Source: Akanthomyces muscarius
Lineage: Eukaryota; Ascomycota; Sordariomycetes; Hypocreales; Cordycipitaceae
Assembly (NCBI RefSeq): GCF_028009165.1
Contig: NW_026611614.1
Span: 62,001-126,000 of the forward strand
Direction of reading: 5' to 3'
Length of the DNA stretch: 64,000 nt
Position numbers and translations under genes: made by a program. Positions 1 through 10,639 of this stretch are shown here, piece by piece (the first letter of the stretch is position 1; each line of letters opens with the position of its first letter). The notes below the pieces were generated by a model. The model was not told where the DNA came from, ran no database searches, and saw nothing but the letters and a program-made list of their open reading frames with translations.

Positions 1-503
1 TTTATTAGGTAAGACCTCGTCTATATTTCAGCTCGATCCGGTTGATAACAATTTTTTTCGATAGGACTGTATCTATACTTTTTGCTTTTCTGCTCAAAAA
101 GCCACTGTCATCAGTTTCGCTTATAAGCTCCATATGTGGAGCTGGTTGGATGTGGCATCTCAACAACAAAGAAAAAATTAGCGACTATGTTGTTATACGT
201 GGCTGTAGACAGAATTTGTCGCATATAATTTGTCTTGTTGACGATGGATCTCTTACTCCTGGTGATGAGACTCGGTTGAGAACGGGATGGTTCAAAATTT
301 TCGAGTGGCTGAACACAACGTACTAAGGTATAGCACGTCATCGTCTGGCTGGCACTCTTGCAGGATGCCAGAGACCTATTCAAGCTTAATGAAATGGCTT
401 TCCTTCTTCTCTATAGTACCTACCCGGTAGAGTCGATAGCTGCTCCGGCTGTTCCAAGCACGCATAACGGTTGCCGCCAATTTCGGCAGATAATGGTTGA
501 GCG

Positions 504-950
504 TCAAAATCGGGAAACGAGAGCTGAACCTGGCGGCGTGTTGGAACTCGCTGTGTTATAGAGAGGGTCTTGTACGATGCAAGAGATATCTCCGTGCCTC
601 TCCGCAGAGAGAAACTCGCGTAGCGCCAGAAAGAGAGCATGCTGAGTGTCGCTTGGGAGTTTGTCGTCATATATCCAATTCATGGTCGAGCATGCAAAAG
701 CAACAATATTGTTTATCCCGGGTGGGATTACCGCCGAGGACAAGGCAGCCATAAACTGGTGGTAATGATAACTTGCATCCCAGGCCTTTCTCTCACGAGT
801 GAGCCGGGCTTGGACGGCCCCGTACGAGGTGATGGCCCAGCCAGGTACCAAGCACCCCGTGGAGATACATCTCTTCTCCGTCGAATAGGTGCCACCCTAT
901 ATGATGCATATGTTTTCATCGTTCCCGTAACCGTAGGGTAGGATCATTTC
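504..950 (-). pseudogene. SRR1-like domain protein, decayed fragment
   Basis: The minus frame reads a motif series typical of fungal SRR1-like proteins: ITSYGAVQARLTRER, then KAWDASYHYHQF, then IVAFACSTM, then QHALFLALREFLS and a QDP motif. SRR1-like proteins are small and of poorly defined role; plant SRR1 acts in circadian and light responses. The first recognisable piece (GTYSTEK) lies upstream of an in-frame TAG at 897-899, which fits a CAG-to-TAG change. The reading ends at 504, just after the QDP motif, so the C-terminal half of the domain is missing or frame-shifted. No start codon or intron could be assigned. The family call rests on motif memory, not a search. Confidence 0.5.
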
Positions 951-1251
951 CAAGTTCATGTGTAGCGATAGTGTTCAGAATCTGGTTCAGTGACTGCTAG
1001 CTGTAAAGTACTGTGCATGCTGGTATGGTAGCTGCTGAACAACATCCTAGAAATGTTCTTTAAACCATCCGATACACTGCTCCTTTGCCATGCTCGCTTG
1101 CTCTGCAATGTCATTCTCAGATAAATCTGCGCGTATATACTACAACAGCTTTTCGAGGATGTCAAGTCTACCTATGTATGTAAAGCTCAGATCTTCGCCT
1201 TACACGCTAACCCGATAAGTAGGCAATCTTGCCATCCGTCATTCTCCTTGT

Positions 1252-1815
1252 TGGCATAAAAGCGACGATGGATTGGATTCCGGTTCGGAGTCCGGTGGTG
1301 TCGTCACCGGCGGATACGACGACGACGTGCTCTCTATGCTAGGTGGTCTATCACCCAACAAATTCTGCCTCCAATCCAAGGGGTACCGCACGGCCACTCT
1401 TTGGGATTGTCTTGTTCAGCCCGACCCCGTCATAATTGAGAAAGGAGACGACGCTGGACAACTTAATCCTTGGATTGCCAATGGGGTCATACTTCGCCAG
1501 GAGTACTTCGTGAGATCGGATTAGGCCGCCGAGCAGTTGATCAAAGAGGCACAGGCAATATACTACGGCGAGAACCCTTTTGTCGTCCGACTGCACTGGC
1601 TGGTGGAATTCATGGCAGATCGATCGCAGAATAGTGAGGTGCTCCGTGATGTGGCGCCGCTTGTGGGAGGCATCACTGTCAACGTGGACCTGCATGATGG
1701 CAACAACGGGCACCACAAATACGGGAAAGAGGTGCAGCCCCAATGTATGCCGCTTTTCGGTCAGGGTCCGGCCGGGCATGGCGTAACCGGCAGTCGACGG
1801 ACGCGGGTATCCTAA
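1252..1815 (+). pseudogene. Fungal F-box-like/2EXR-type hypothetical protein, one internal stop
   Basis: One plus frame is open through 1815 except for a TAG at 1522-1524. Upstream it reads a Gly/Asp-rich start (GGYDDDVLSML) and a short Trp-containing segment. Downstream it reads LIKEAQAIYYGENPFVV and VNVDLHD, the pattern of the many fungal proteins with an F-box-like or 2EXR-like N-terminus and a 'yygeN.F.v' helix. The stop lies in DxAAEQLIKEA and fits CAG changed to TAG. After about 1720 the similarity fades and the frame closes, so the C-terminus is also lost. No ATG is visible in the first part, so the true start may be in an unseen exon. Function is unknown. Confidence 0.45.
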
Positions 1816-2420
1816 TGAGCACCGCACAGTAGCCTCACGCAGACGGTTGAGAGCGGCGCAGGTAATGAGTCTGGACGAGGAGACGATGCATCTCTACCTC
1901 ACGCAAAGGCACTGCTGTGTGACGAACGCCTATGCCGTCAGGCCACGGGGCAAAAGGTCAGGGCATTAAAAGCAGTTCTAGCAATCAATGTAGGCGTAAT
2001 AGCGGTATATATAGCGTAGAGCAGGGCCGCAACCAGCGGTTGTTACATGCTGCCGGGCGGTGATGAGTCAGTTCTGGCCGGGGCGGCCGGCTGGCCCTGG
2101 TCTATGGAAGGCGAAGACGAGTAGTGCGGTGTCTGTCCCCAGCAATTCCACAGCATGCTACATCTGCTACTTGCTGCAGGCGATGTGCTCGCGCGCTGGC
2201 CCAGTATGGCAGGCGGCAAAGACGCCAATTCCGGACATGTAAACGTAACCTCGCTACTGAGCGCTATTAGCTGCAGAACGACAAAGCGTACATAATAAAG
2301 AAAATTGAAGTACAGTATTCCAATTTGAAGCTAATCTTGGCGTTGTGCGTAGTTGCAAAATAGTCAATGGCATCAGAACCGATATGCTGATTTCAAAAAC
2401 TGCCTAACCCGAAGATTTCG

Positions 2421-2790
2421 CTAAAAGATGGAGGTGGAATTTCGGGCATGCCAATCATGCGCGGCTTGCTGCTCGTGCCTTTGTAGCTCGCCGCGCAAAA
2501 ATTGCACCCAGCCTGACTTCCCTTGCTGTGTAATCATGTCCTCGACCAACGACCACTGCCATGTGCCGACTATCTCCTCCTCAAAAACAGCATACGGGTA
2601 AAGAATCTGGCTGTGATAATACTCGTAGTACCTGTTGTACGGGTCCTCCACATCATAATGCAACATTTCCTCAAAGGCGCTCAGCGTCGGATAGCCAGAG
2701 CGGAGGCGGACCCTATTATTGATAAGCGACACGTAAGAAGGTCCTCTACCATTTTCACGGTATCGCCGGGCGCGCGCAATGGTTGAATAT
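2421..2790 (-). CDS. Hypothetical protein, C-terminal part (possible last exon)
   Basis: The minus frame is open and rich in Tyr, Glu and Trp (YNRYYEYYHSQILYPYAVFE, then GTWQWSLVEDM), unlike the low-complexity translations around it. The frame continues upstream of the first in-frame start codon to about 2870 without a stop. The open frame at 2842-3144 on the same strand is in a different phase, and I found no GT-AG pair that joins the two in frame. They may be two exons, or one gene broken by an indel. I do not recognise the family. Confidence 0.35.
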
Positions 2791-2841
2791 GGATCTGCAT
2801 CAGCAGAAACTAGAGGGCTTGCTTCAGTCCAGTCCGCGTGA

Positions 2842-3144
2842 TTAGCGTGTCGTTTTTAGTGCCGCGCGGCGGACGCCTTCGGTGTTCAGGTCCCGGTCTG
2901 TGGCTGCGACAATGCGACCGAAATGAAGCTCCGCTTGTGAGTACTGGTCCATGATCCGCAGAGCACCATTTGCCCCGAGCGGCGTTTTGCCGTTAAATAG
3001 CCTGTAGTCCATTGGCAGCCATGGATGCAAGTGCTCTTCTGGCACAAAAATGTTTGACTCATAATTGTCCGCCAGTAGTCGATTTCGAAAGTTGGCTTGA
3101 ATCTGCCGAGTTTCATCCGGGGGTAGCTCATTCATTTTGCACAT
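2842..3144 (-). CDS. Hypothetical protein, N-terminal part (possible first exon)
   Basis: An ATG at 3144 opens a 100-codon frame with ordinary coding composition: Asn, Glu and Leu rich, with Pro-Trp-Leu-Pro and a short Gly-Ala-Asn segment. It has no signal peptide and no membrane segment. It lies just upstream of the 2421-2790 frame on the same strand and could be its first exon. A weak GTCCGC donor and a GCTAATC branch-like site sit near its 3' end, but splicing there does not restore the downstream frame. Function is unknown. Confidence 0.35.
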   Translation of the reverse strand: MCKMNELPPDETRQIQANFRNRLLADNYESNIFVPEEHLHPWLPMDYRLFNGKTPLGANGALRIMDQYSQAELHFGRIVAATDRDLNTEGVRRAALKTTR

Positions 3145-3199
3145 ATGCTGAGACTGGTACTGTACTGTCGTGGTAGCCGTGTAACATTGTGGCCAGTCG

Positions 3200-5250
3200 G
3201 ACAGAAAACCGATATTTATAGAGGCCTTCCAGCACTAAACCGGTCGCCATACTTCATCGGCGTTACCTACTAAAGTTTAATCAACCCCGTTTGACTTTGC
3301 GTCAGAAAACCCAGTTGTCAAATAAAACGGGTCAACAACAGTGACCGGAACCGATCGGTGGTTCTTACTCCCTAAACTGTGGTCACCCGCCCTCTGCTTT
3401 CATTTCGAAGACAATCATAACACAGAAAGAATATACCTTTGCCTCGAACGTCGAGGGCATGACCAAGCATTTCGACACAATGGTGAAAACTAGGACACTC
3501 AAAGAAGCGCAGAAGGATCAGTGCTGCGACTTGACAACTGCTGGGCTAGTAAGGTCTAGAACAAAATCACTATGAACTCTAAATAGTGGTAAAATAGTGG
3601 TGAAAAGGCATGGCAATGCTGGTCGTGCTGCATGCGTAGTGCGGCCGACCGGTTGCAGGCGTGAACCAAAGTAGCAAGCTATACGCAGTATGTGAGTGGA
3701 AAATAATCCATGATGTAATCCTAGAACACATAGTTACACATACCGTGTCGGCATGGCCAGGAAGTTCGCGGTGCGCGACAACAATTTTGAAGTACTTTTC
3801 TAGACCTAAACATTCAGAGATCTGCGAACCCTTTTAGCACACTTGTAGTCTTTGTTTATGCAGAAATAGGGGACAGAAGCTAGGGCCGGCGTAGATTCAG
3901 ACTTCGCTGCAACGATAAGATATTCCGCACGTCTATTAGCGCAAGTCGTACTTCATACCATGTTTGGCTGGAATTACAATGCTTATTCAATCGAATTCTG
4001 GTCGCGAGATTTTGCTGTTCTCCTTTACACGGCGGTCTGCTGCGAGCTGCCCCTTGAATTTCTTGCGATCCTCTAGTAATCAGAGAGCATCCGAAATGAC
4101 AGCGAGGTTGCTAGCGACAGGCTGGCTTTCTCCAATTCATGGAGAAACCCCCACTTCAAGAGGGTTTTACTTCTGGGGGCGTTAAAATACGCTGCAGCGA
4201 GGGCGTTAGCCGGTTCTGCACACCGTTGAGTCGCCGTTGGACTGTCGAGCGTAGTACATTGAAGACTCGCCAGATCACGTAGATTCGTATTTTGGTCAAT
4301 TTGAAATGCCACGATCGCTTTATGTCAGGATTTAAAGACATTTGAAGAATATTTGGGGATGCATTTCGCGCTGGTACATACGTTCTATGAATATCTCAAT
4401 TAATTAACGACTGGCAGCGCAGTTTTACTCAATTTTCTAACTAGTTATTCATTTGCTCTTCAACCCTTTTCACAATCATTGCTAGGCTTGAAGCCGTCGT
4501 AGTGAGGCGTTCCGATCTTGCCCACTCTCTTTTCCGGCCATCGTCCCGGCGCTCTATTTCCTAGCACACAGCCACTTTCTACAGTACTTGGATCTCTTTG
4601 TCGTCCGGTCCATTCGTCCACGACACGTTGCTTGGTACCCGTTGTGCTGTTATTGCAGGCGGACCAGTGGTCATGCTGCCGCACGCAAGATGATGACGAT
4701 TTCCTGCTTCAAAAGATTGTCATTCCACCGAGATCAATGGGCCTTTTCCAAAATTAAATAATGATCATGAACAGTATTTGGTTCGACGCTCTACCATTTT
4801 CCATTCCGTAAGTTCGGGGTACGGGGCGGACTCATTATTCAACGGGCAAGAACAACTTTGACTCTCAATTTTTCTATTGCAACCGCTGCAGTTTGATGTT
4901 GATGCTAATGTCGCGAAATCTTGGCCTTGGCTGGCACTGGTGACAGAAGGTCTGACGAGGTCGAAAACGGAGCATCTTTGACAAGACTTGAGATATAAGT
5001 AGGAAAACAGAAGAGCTTAGAATCATCCAGCAAAATTTTTTATACAGATTCAGTCTTATTAGCAGTGCAGAACGCCCCGTACCAACTGCGATCCCCGCCC
5101 GTCTGCGAATACGCGAGAGGGGAGTCTACACCACTAGCTTCGACTGGACACTACATGGTCTCCTCAGTATATAATAGTTCTCAAAGACTCGAAACTAAAA
5201 TGACGGGCCTAGCGCCCAATTTATGAGAGGCTTTCGACCGTACGGACTTT
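3200..5250. other. Gene-poor stretch
   Basis: Only short uncorrelated frames are present on both strands, the longest under 80 codons, with no recognisable motif. Base composition is mixed and moderately AT-rich. I see no repeat, RNA gene or transposon signature. Confidence 0.4.
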
Positions 5251-5257
5251 GCATACC

Positions 5258-6566
5258 TCATGGCCGCTCGGTGGCCGCGGATCGCCCTGCTTGACTTGGA
5301 TGCCGATGCAGCTGATGGGCCACAAAGGCCTTCATTTCAGGAATCCAGAGATCGCGGAGCACTTCTTCCAAAAACCGTCCGGCAGATGATATCCCTTGAA
5401 TAGACCTTCCCCCCAGCTCGGCGAACCAAAGTTTGCTGTGCCGGTTGTCTGCCACGGACTGACCGTAGTGATACGCCAGAGCAGCTACATGCATCAACAC
5501 TGGACGGTTCTTTTCCGCTCTCGGCCATAGTCCAAGATGGATCTTGCCCGTACCTGGCCGTAGGTCCAGTATGCTGGGCTTGATATATGGCCATGCCGCC
5601 TTGCGCAGGCTCTCCAACATTTCTAGGGGCCTAAATACCCGTTACGGGAGAACGCGGGGGTCGCCTGTGAAGCAAAACTTGCCCAGACGATCAAGGGCGG
5701 CGACGCCTTCTGACAACAAGAGCCCGAGACCTTGAGAGCCTTCATCGTAGAACCTGGCCTTCATCTCGTCGATGGCTCGTTCGAATTGGGTGGAGTATGC
5801 TGCCAAGATGCCTAGGAACACAGCAGGCGGGAATTTTCGCAATATGTGTGTGCAGTACTGCTTTTCCTGAAGAAAAAAAACGCATCAGCTGAAAGATCGG
5901 CTGGATCACGGTTCGAAATGTTCGCTTTCTGCGCACCAGCCTTTGTACCTGGACGCACACGACTTGCTCGAATCGAATCGCAAATTCCTACCCCGTAATG
6001 TTGGCCAGAATACGCTGTCTTTCTCGGGCAAACGGCGTCGATGCCTCTGGATTGTCAGGCGTCAGTCGTCCTTCAAGACGTTCTGGTAGCTTTTGTCTCT
6101 TGGTCCGTATATGGGCTCCGTGCGCAGTGTCGGCCGGGGGTAACGTCAGTGCACCCGTGGCCAGCCCTTGGCTCGCCAGAAGGTCATCCGCCCTGTGGCG
6201 TATGGTTCGTTTAATATTGGAATACGCCTGAAAGTGCTTGTATTGCACCACATCGGCACCTTCGTTTTCGTAGCTCATATTGTCTCTTGTAATGGCGAGC
6301 CGATTGTTCGCCTGAAACGCTGGCGGTTCAGGAGAGGACAAGTTGCCGTACGCCGGATGGAAGGCGAGTGGGAAGAACGTATAGTCACGACTATTGGCAT
6401 ACTCGCGTCCCAACTTGTTCCGGTCAATGAGAAGACACACCGGTTCGCCGGCCCCTTGCGAGGCAGACTCTGCTGCGACGGCATGGAGGTTGGTCGCCAG
6501 AGTGTAGGAAACGGTGAGAAGGTTTTGCAGTTCAACAGATTTGGGCCAGGACTCGAGCGCCAATCT
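5258..6566 (-). pseudogene. Conserved fungal hypothetical gene with an intron and one in-frame TAA
   Basis: Three minus-strand pieces form one protein. 6563-6000 reads a hydrophilic N-terminus ending in RQRILANITG. Next comes an intron-like gap with a GTAGGA donor and a TTTTTTTTCTTCAG acceptor (about 5870-5992). Then 5860-5258 reads KQYCTHILRKFPPAVFLG, GKFCFTGDPRVL, AAWPYIKPSILDLRPG, ALAYHYGQSVA and KLWFAELGGRSIQG. I recognise this as a recurrent fungal family without a known role. The second exon is in one frame but is broken by TAA at 5642-5644, probably CAA before mutation. The candidate splice sites are off by one base, so an indel may also be present. No ATG precedes the N-terminal piece. 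Confidence 0.5.
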
Positions 6567-6599
6567 TAAGATTAGCTTCTAAGAGTGTGCAGAATAAGA

Positions 6600-7340
6600 G
6601 TATTACTGGATACATTGTACGAGTTTCCCTGGACAACTTTTTAGAGTTCCTTCTCCGCCTATGTAATGCTCTTTATCGCCGCAACGTGATGACGTCCCCA
6701 AGTTCAACCCGAAAACCAATTCCGTATCTCACCCATAAATGCTCGGTGACTGCACCATCAACGCTTTGCAGAAGCATGATAGACTGTTTCACAGACCCGA
6801 AACTGCAATCGGACACTCGAGCAAATTTCCAAGTAAAGGTCAGCGGCATGTGACTGAGAGCGAAGGTCGCGGGTGCTAAACTACAGGAAAGAAATGAAAT
6901 ACTTCAAGCATATTAAATAAGGATGGTTAGAAAAGTTCCTCCAGATAGCTCAAACTACAACATGCGCCAATGAAATTATAGTCTACAATGTGGATGAACC
7001 CGAAGATCGTCCTTGAAGACTATTTTACATAGTATTCTTATTAGCTCTGACAACTAGTAGGATGCTGTAGCATCCTAGATCTAGATGCTAGTTAGCTACC
7101 CACTGTCGCCGAGACATGGCGCGAAACTTTACGGCTCCCATGCTGTTAGCCTAGTTCAGCATTGTCCCTTAGAAATCCGGACATTGATAATTGAAACCGT
7201 AAACAAACTTTATGCAAAAAAGTTTCAATGCATTAAGTTCACCAGAGTGGTTTATAAATAGTCTAATGACTCGCATTGAGACATAATCACGCCGCTCTAC
7301 CAACTTCCACCTCAGTCTTACTCGTGCAGCTTTTACGCAA
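6600..7340. other. Intergenic, AT-rich upstream region of the 7351 gene
   Basis: No gene is supported. An 18-bp palindrome (AGGATGCTGTAGCATCCT) lies at 7059-7076. The stretch directly upstream of the ATG at 7351 is the likely promoter of the two-exon gene that follows. No clear TATA element stands out. Confidence 0.3.
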
Positions 7341-7350
7341 CTTATAGAGT

Positions 7351-8129
7351 ATGTCAAGCGTTTTCCCAATTACTTTCGAGGTGGCAAATGCCTTTCAGAG
7401 TCTGTCTCTCGATACCAAGGAACAGCAATGTGGAGGAGATGTATGTATCGCCCAACATGTGGTCATGCTTTGTGCTTATATTTCCCTTAGGCATTGGCCG
7501 GCTTCCGTTTGAATATTTTTGACTACCCTCTCCTTTATCGGGTTATCTGCGAGAACTGCCCCGGTGTGGGAGAATTTGGTGTACTGCCACGACTATATCC
7601 ACCACCAAATTTGGAAAACTTAAGCGCAGACGAACTGCTGAGCGAAGTGCGGACAAATGTGGAGCGTCATGCCGACTGGTCAAACCGAGATGCGACACCT
7701 TTCACTTCACTAACACCAGATTTCCTGAGAGCACTTCACATAGCGTTTTACTCGTACCACGATAAAAGTGACGTCCGTATCCTCATCGTGGATCCGCGTC
7801 GTTTGAAGAACGGGAGCAGTCTATCATGTAACTGGATCCGTGCCAAATGTGGCTTAAAAGAGGAATCTATCTATAACACGGAAGTTCTCGTCTGGAGCGA
7901 AATTCCTTCCAGCAGCATAGTCCACCAGTGGCAGCGGGGGACACTTGTCAAAAGCGGGTTATTCAGAGGCTATCCTTCTATTCATCGCCTACCTCAAAAC
8001 ACTCGCCTGGCAGAGTTGAGACTTCATGTTTCACAGCATTCAAATGCGTTCAAAGCTGAAACGATAATAAAAGCCTTGAGATGTCGGATAACTCTGCCTC
8101 TGTTGAAAAAGCAAGCAGACTTGACGTAA
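7351..8129 (+). CDS. DUF7587-like fungal protein, two exons, intact
   Basis: Exon 1 is 7351-7440 (30 codons from ATG). A 50-nt intron at 7441-7490 has a GTATGT donor and a CCCTTAG acceptor. Exon 2 is 7491-8129. The join is in phase and gives 242 residues. The motif order is DYPLLYRV near residue 43, TPFTSLTPDFLRALHIAFYS in the middle, ILIVDPRRL, then IYNTEVLVWSEIPSS followed by SGLFRGYPS. This matches my memory of the fungal domain Pfam names DUF7587 ('YRV...TPFISlT...EVLVW.eIP'), of unknown role. I see no signal peptide or membrane helix. A more complete relative lies decayed at 36668-38374. The gene model is well supported by the intron; the family name less so. Confidence 0.72.
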
Positions 8130-8317
8130 TGCTGGATGTCATAAGCTCATGGATATCAGAGGGTTGGAAGGCTGGCCAGCCTCCCTGACTTCGTCAGGTG
8201 GCTGGGACGCCTTCTTCAAACTAAGATAAATGACGTGAACCCGTCTAGCAGATTAGGAGGACAAGCTTCTCAACAATAACAGAATCAATGACAGCTAACT
8301 GCCTCGCATAACGTGAC

Positions 8318-8791
8318 ATGAGAGAACTTGGCATGGATATTTCTTTAATGTATGCCAAGCAAGTTTTCATGTTTCTTCTCGGCCGCGTCGAAGGTATTGA
8401 GGTGCAAAAACTCTTCCGTGAAGCGGAGAATCAACTGATCGGTACTCGCTCACAGGACATTGAAATCTTCGATGCTGCTGCATACGCAGCGCATATTGCC
8501 CGTGGTAGTGAACGATTCGTTGCCTTTTTGAAGCAATGGTCTGAAGTTCAATGTCATGGCTATAGCTGCAGGATGGGAGCAGGATGCTTGCACGGAGCAA
8601 GGTGCATAGTTCACTATCTTACCCTTCAGGCAGAAGAATTCTGTCCTAGTCATGAAACTTGGTTGCACGTTCGCCAAGGCAACTATTCGCGGGATGCGCT
8701 CTTGAATGGAGCCGAAGAAGAGGTGGTCACATTTGAGATGCGGTTGGCCGCCGTCGGGAAAAAGGGTTATCATATTGGTTTCGCTGATTAG
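8318..8791 (+). CDS. Hypothetical helical protein (uncertain)
   Basis: A 157-codon plus frame starts at ATG 8318. It reads plausible helical sequence (EVQKLFREAENQLIG, then AAYAAHIARGSERFVAFLKQ) and a Cys-containing middle. The minus strand holds a 190-codon overlapping frame of lower coding quality, so the choice of strand is not certain. It follows the DUF7587-like gene by 190 bases in the same direction. I do not recognise it. Confidence 0.3.
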   Translation: MRELGMDISLMYAKQVFMFLLGRVEGIEVQKLFREAENQLIGTRSQDIEIFDAAAYAAHIARGSERFVAFLKQWSEVQCHGYSCRMGAGCLHGARCIVHYLTLQAEEFCPSHETWLHVRQGNYSRDALLNGAEEEVVTFEMRLAAVGKKGYHIGFAD

Positions 8792-8799
8792 AGCAAGAT

Positions 8800-9790
8800 T
8801 ACATAGCCGCGAATTACAATTTAGTCGTGTTATATCGTCTACGGAAATACATGGTCGAATAATAGTAGAACAGACGAGGTCGCCCAATGTCACGCAGATG
8901 CGACTCAGAAGCAAAACATTGTCAAGTATAAGGAGCTCCGCCACAAGACTGTCTTCGTCTTTCGATGGAAACGCATCAGGCCTGAGGAACCAAAGCATTC
9001 GTGTTACTAAGTTTGCCGCCAATATAGCTGCACCAGTCTGTTTCTTGCGACACGAAATGACCGCTGGCCTTCTTCTACATCTGGTCTTACCGATGAGGAA
9101 CAGACAGTCAAAGTGAGCATACCGTAAATTATTCTACTCGATTCTCTCCGGTGGAAACGCTCTCGTGGCGGCTCTATCATTTTTGCTAGTGCAGCATCCT
9201 CGTATTCTATCGCGGAGCCGTACAATACTGTACGCAAATTCCTTGAAGTAAGTATGCGATTTTGTCGCAATCCCGCCCGCGCGTAGCATTCAACCCGCTC
9301 TGGAACGCACAACATTCTTCGAAGCTTCACGCGTCAGGATTCTAGGTATCGCATTTCAGACTCGAGTCCTAGCTGAACGCCCTCGTCGAAAACTTCAAAT
9401 CAGCTCTTAAACTGGAAGGTGGGGACCTCAGGAATGATTCTTCTACGTCCATGATGCGGGCGGGATGCCTGGAGAGCTGTGAGCATCGTTGGGCGTGCTT
9501 TCGCGGAAAGCTTACGGGTATGCGTAGTGGGAAAGCTTTATTCTTCGATGGGGCGCTTGTGCGGCTCGCGTGCTTCTGCCTGCACTGCTGACGGAGAAAG
9601 CTGCAATTGAGTTTAAAACAGATGGTCAATCCCGTGAATTAGTCTGCTAAATCTGGAACTCAAAATAGACTCTGCAAATAGGCTAGAATCACTAAGCTAT
9701 TCGCCGTGCAGACTTTGCAGATCAGTGCTGACATATTTCCATACACTCAAGCGGCTGCCACCAACGTGCGAGCGACTATTAATCCCTCAC
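8800..9790. other. Intergenic between two intact genes
   Basis: Frames are short on both strands and have no recognisable motif. I see no repeat or RNA gene. Confidence 0.3.
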
Positions 9791-9800
9791 GTGCGAGCGC

Positions 9801-10508
9801 CTAGAAGAAGGAGAACCACAATTTAATGTAGGCCCCTGGATCGGCCCCAACTGCGTGAAATTCCCTGAACTTTTTGTTCAAAGTATGCAAGTCTCGGGTA
9901 CGCTCGATCAGGGAGCGACGAAGCTGGTCAATTACGAGGCCATCGGGGGTTCCAATGGACGTCAATCCCGTGGCCAAAACCCCCTCGGCATGGCTTAGTA
10001 AAGTCCTGGCGTCTTGCTCTACCTGCTGGAAATCCTCCATTGACTTCACGGCAATTCCCAAGAGATGCACCAAAAATCTTTGCTTAATCGAGCTAGACAC
10101 GATGGTTAGCCAGTGGTTACCACCTCAGAGTTGACGTGCGCAAGTGGTGGCGTACCCAATGCCCTCTAGCAGCAGCACGTAGCCTGCCAGGGCTTTGGCA
10201 TATTCTGGCGGGAGCTCGCTCAGATCGGCGCCATCCTGAACGTACGTAAAGACTTGAGTAAAAACACCGGTCTCTGGCCATTCGCGTCGGCTTAATTCCA
10301 CCAAGTCTCGGTCCGCGCGCACCTCAACTTGGATTGACTCGTCTTTGCAATGGGCCAAGATAATGTCGGCCTGCGCTATGAGATCGGTCGCATGGTGGAC
10401 GAAGGCCTTGTCGTAGCTCTTGTACTTATCGAGGTCGGGCAGCTCGCTGGAAACTCGGCAAGCGGCGCGGAATGCGCGGTCAATGTCGCTTTCGCTTTCG
10501 TTTCCCAT
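9801..10508 (-). CDS. Hypothetical helical protein, two exons, intact
   Basis: The start is ATG 10508-10506; a GTG further upstream in the same frame is less likely. Exon 1 is 10508-10156. A 63-nt intron at 10155-10093 has a GTACGC donor, a GGCTAACC branch site and a GTCTAG acceptor. Exon 2 is 10092-9801. Splicing removes the TGA that otherwise interrupts the frame, and the phase is kept. The product is about 214 residues, acidic and mostly helical. A conserved-looking EYAKALAGYVLLLEGIG helix ends exon 1, and SIKQRFLVHLLGIAVKSMED opens exon 2. There is no signal peptide. The family is unknown; the helical-bundle look recalls N-terminal modules of fungal NLR-like or lipase proteins, but nothing specific supports that. 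Confidence 0.6.
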
Positions 10509-10602
10509 GTCGTTAGATGTAAAGGGTTGGAGCACAGGAAAAGAAGCGGAGGTAAATGCACCGGATTTTTAACGACAAGCCAAGTCGGCTGTGTGTGAGG
10601 GT

Positions 10603-10622
10603 TTTTTTTTTTTTTTTTTTTT
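10603..10622 (+). repeat. Poly(T) tract
   Basis: An uninterrupted run of about 20 T follows GAGGG. It lies about 95 bases upstream of the minus-strand start at 10508, so it reads as poly(A) in the promoter or 5' leader of that gene. It could be a promoter dA:dT tract or the tail of an old retroinsertion. No other retroelement feature flanks it. Confidence 0.7.
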
Positions 10623-10639
10623 GTAGTCAGAACTCGGCT

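Noticed and set aside
1351..1827. 158-codon minus-strand frame
   Set aside because: It is antisense to the F-box-like pseudogene, whose plus-strand motifs are recognisable.
8450..9022. 190-codon minus-strand frame
   Set aside because: Low coding quality, overlaps a better plus-strand frame at 8318-8791, and has no motif or partner exon.
10125..10127. TGA interrupting the 9801-10508 gene, first read as a nonsense mutation
   Set aside because: A 63-nt intron with good donor, branch and acceptor removes it and keeps the frame, so the gene is intact.
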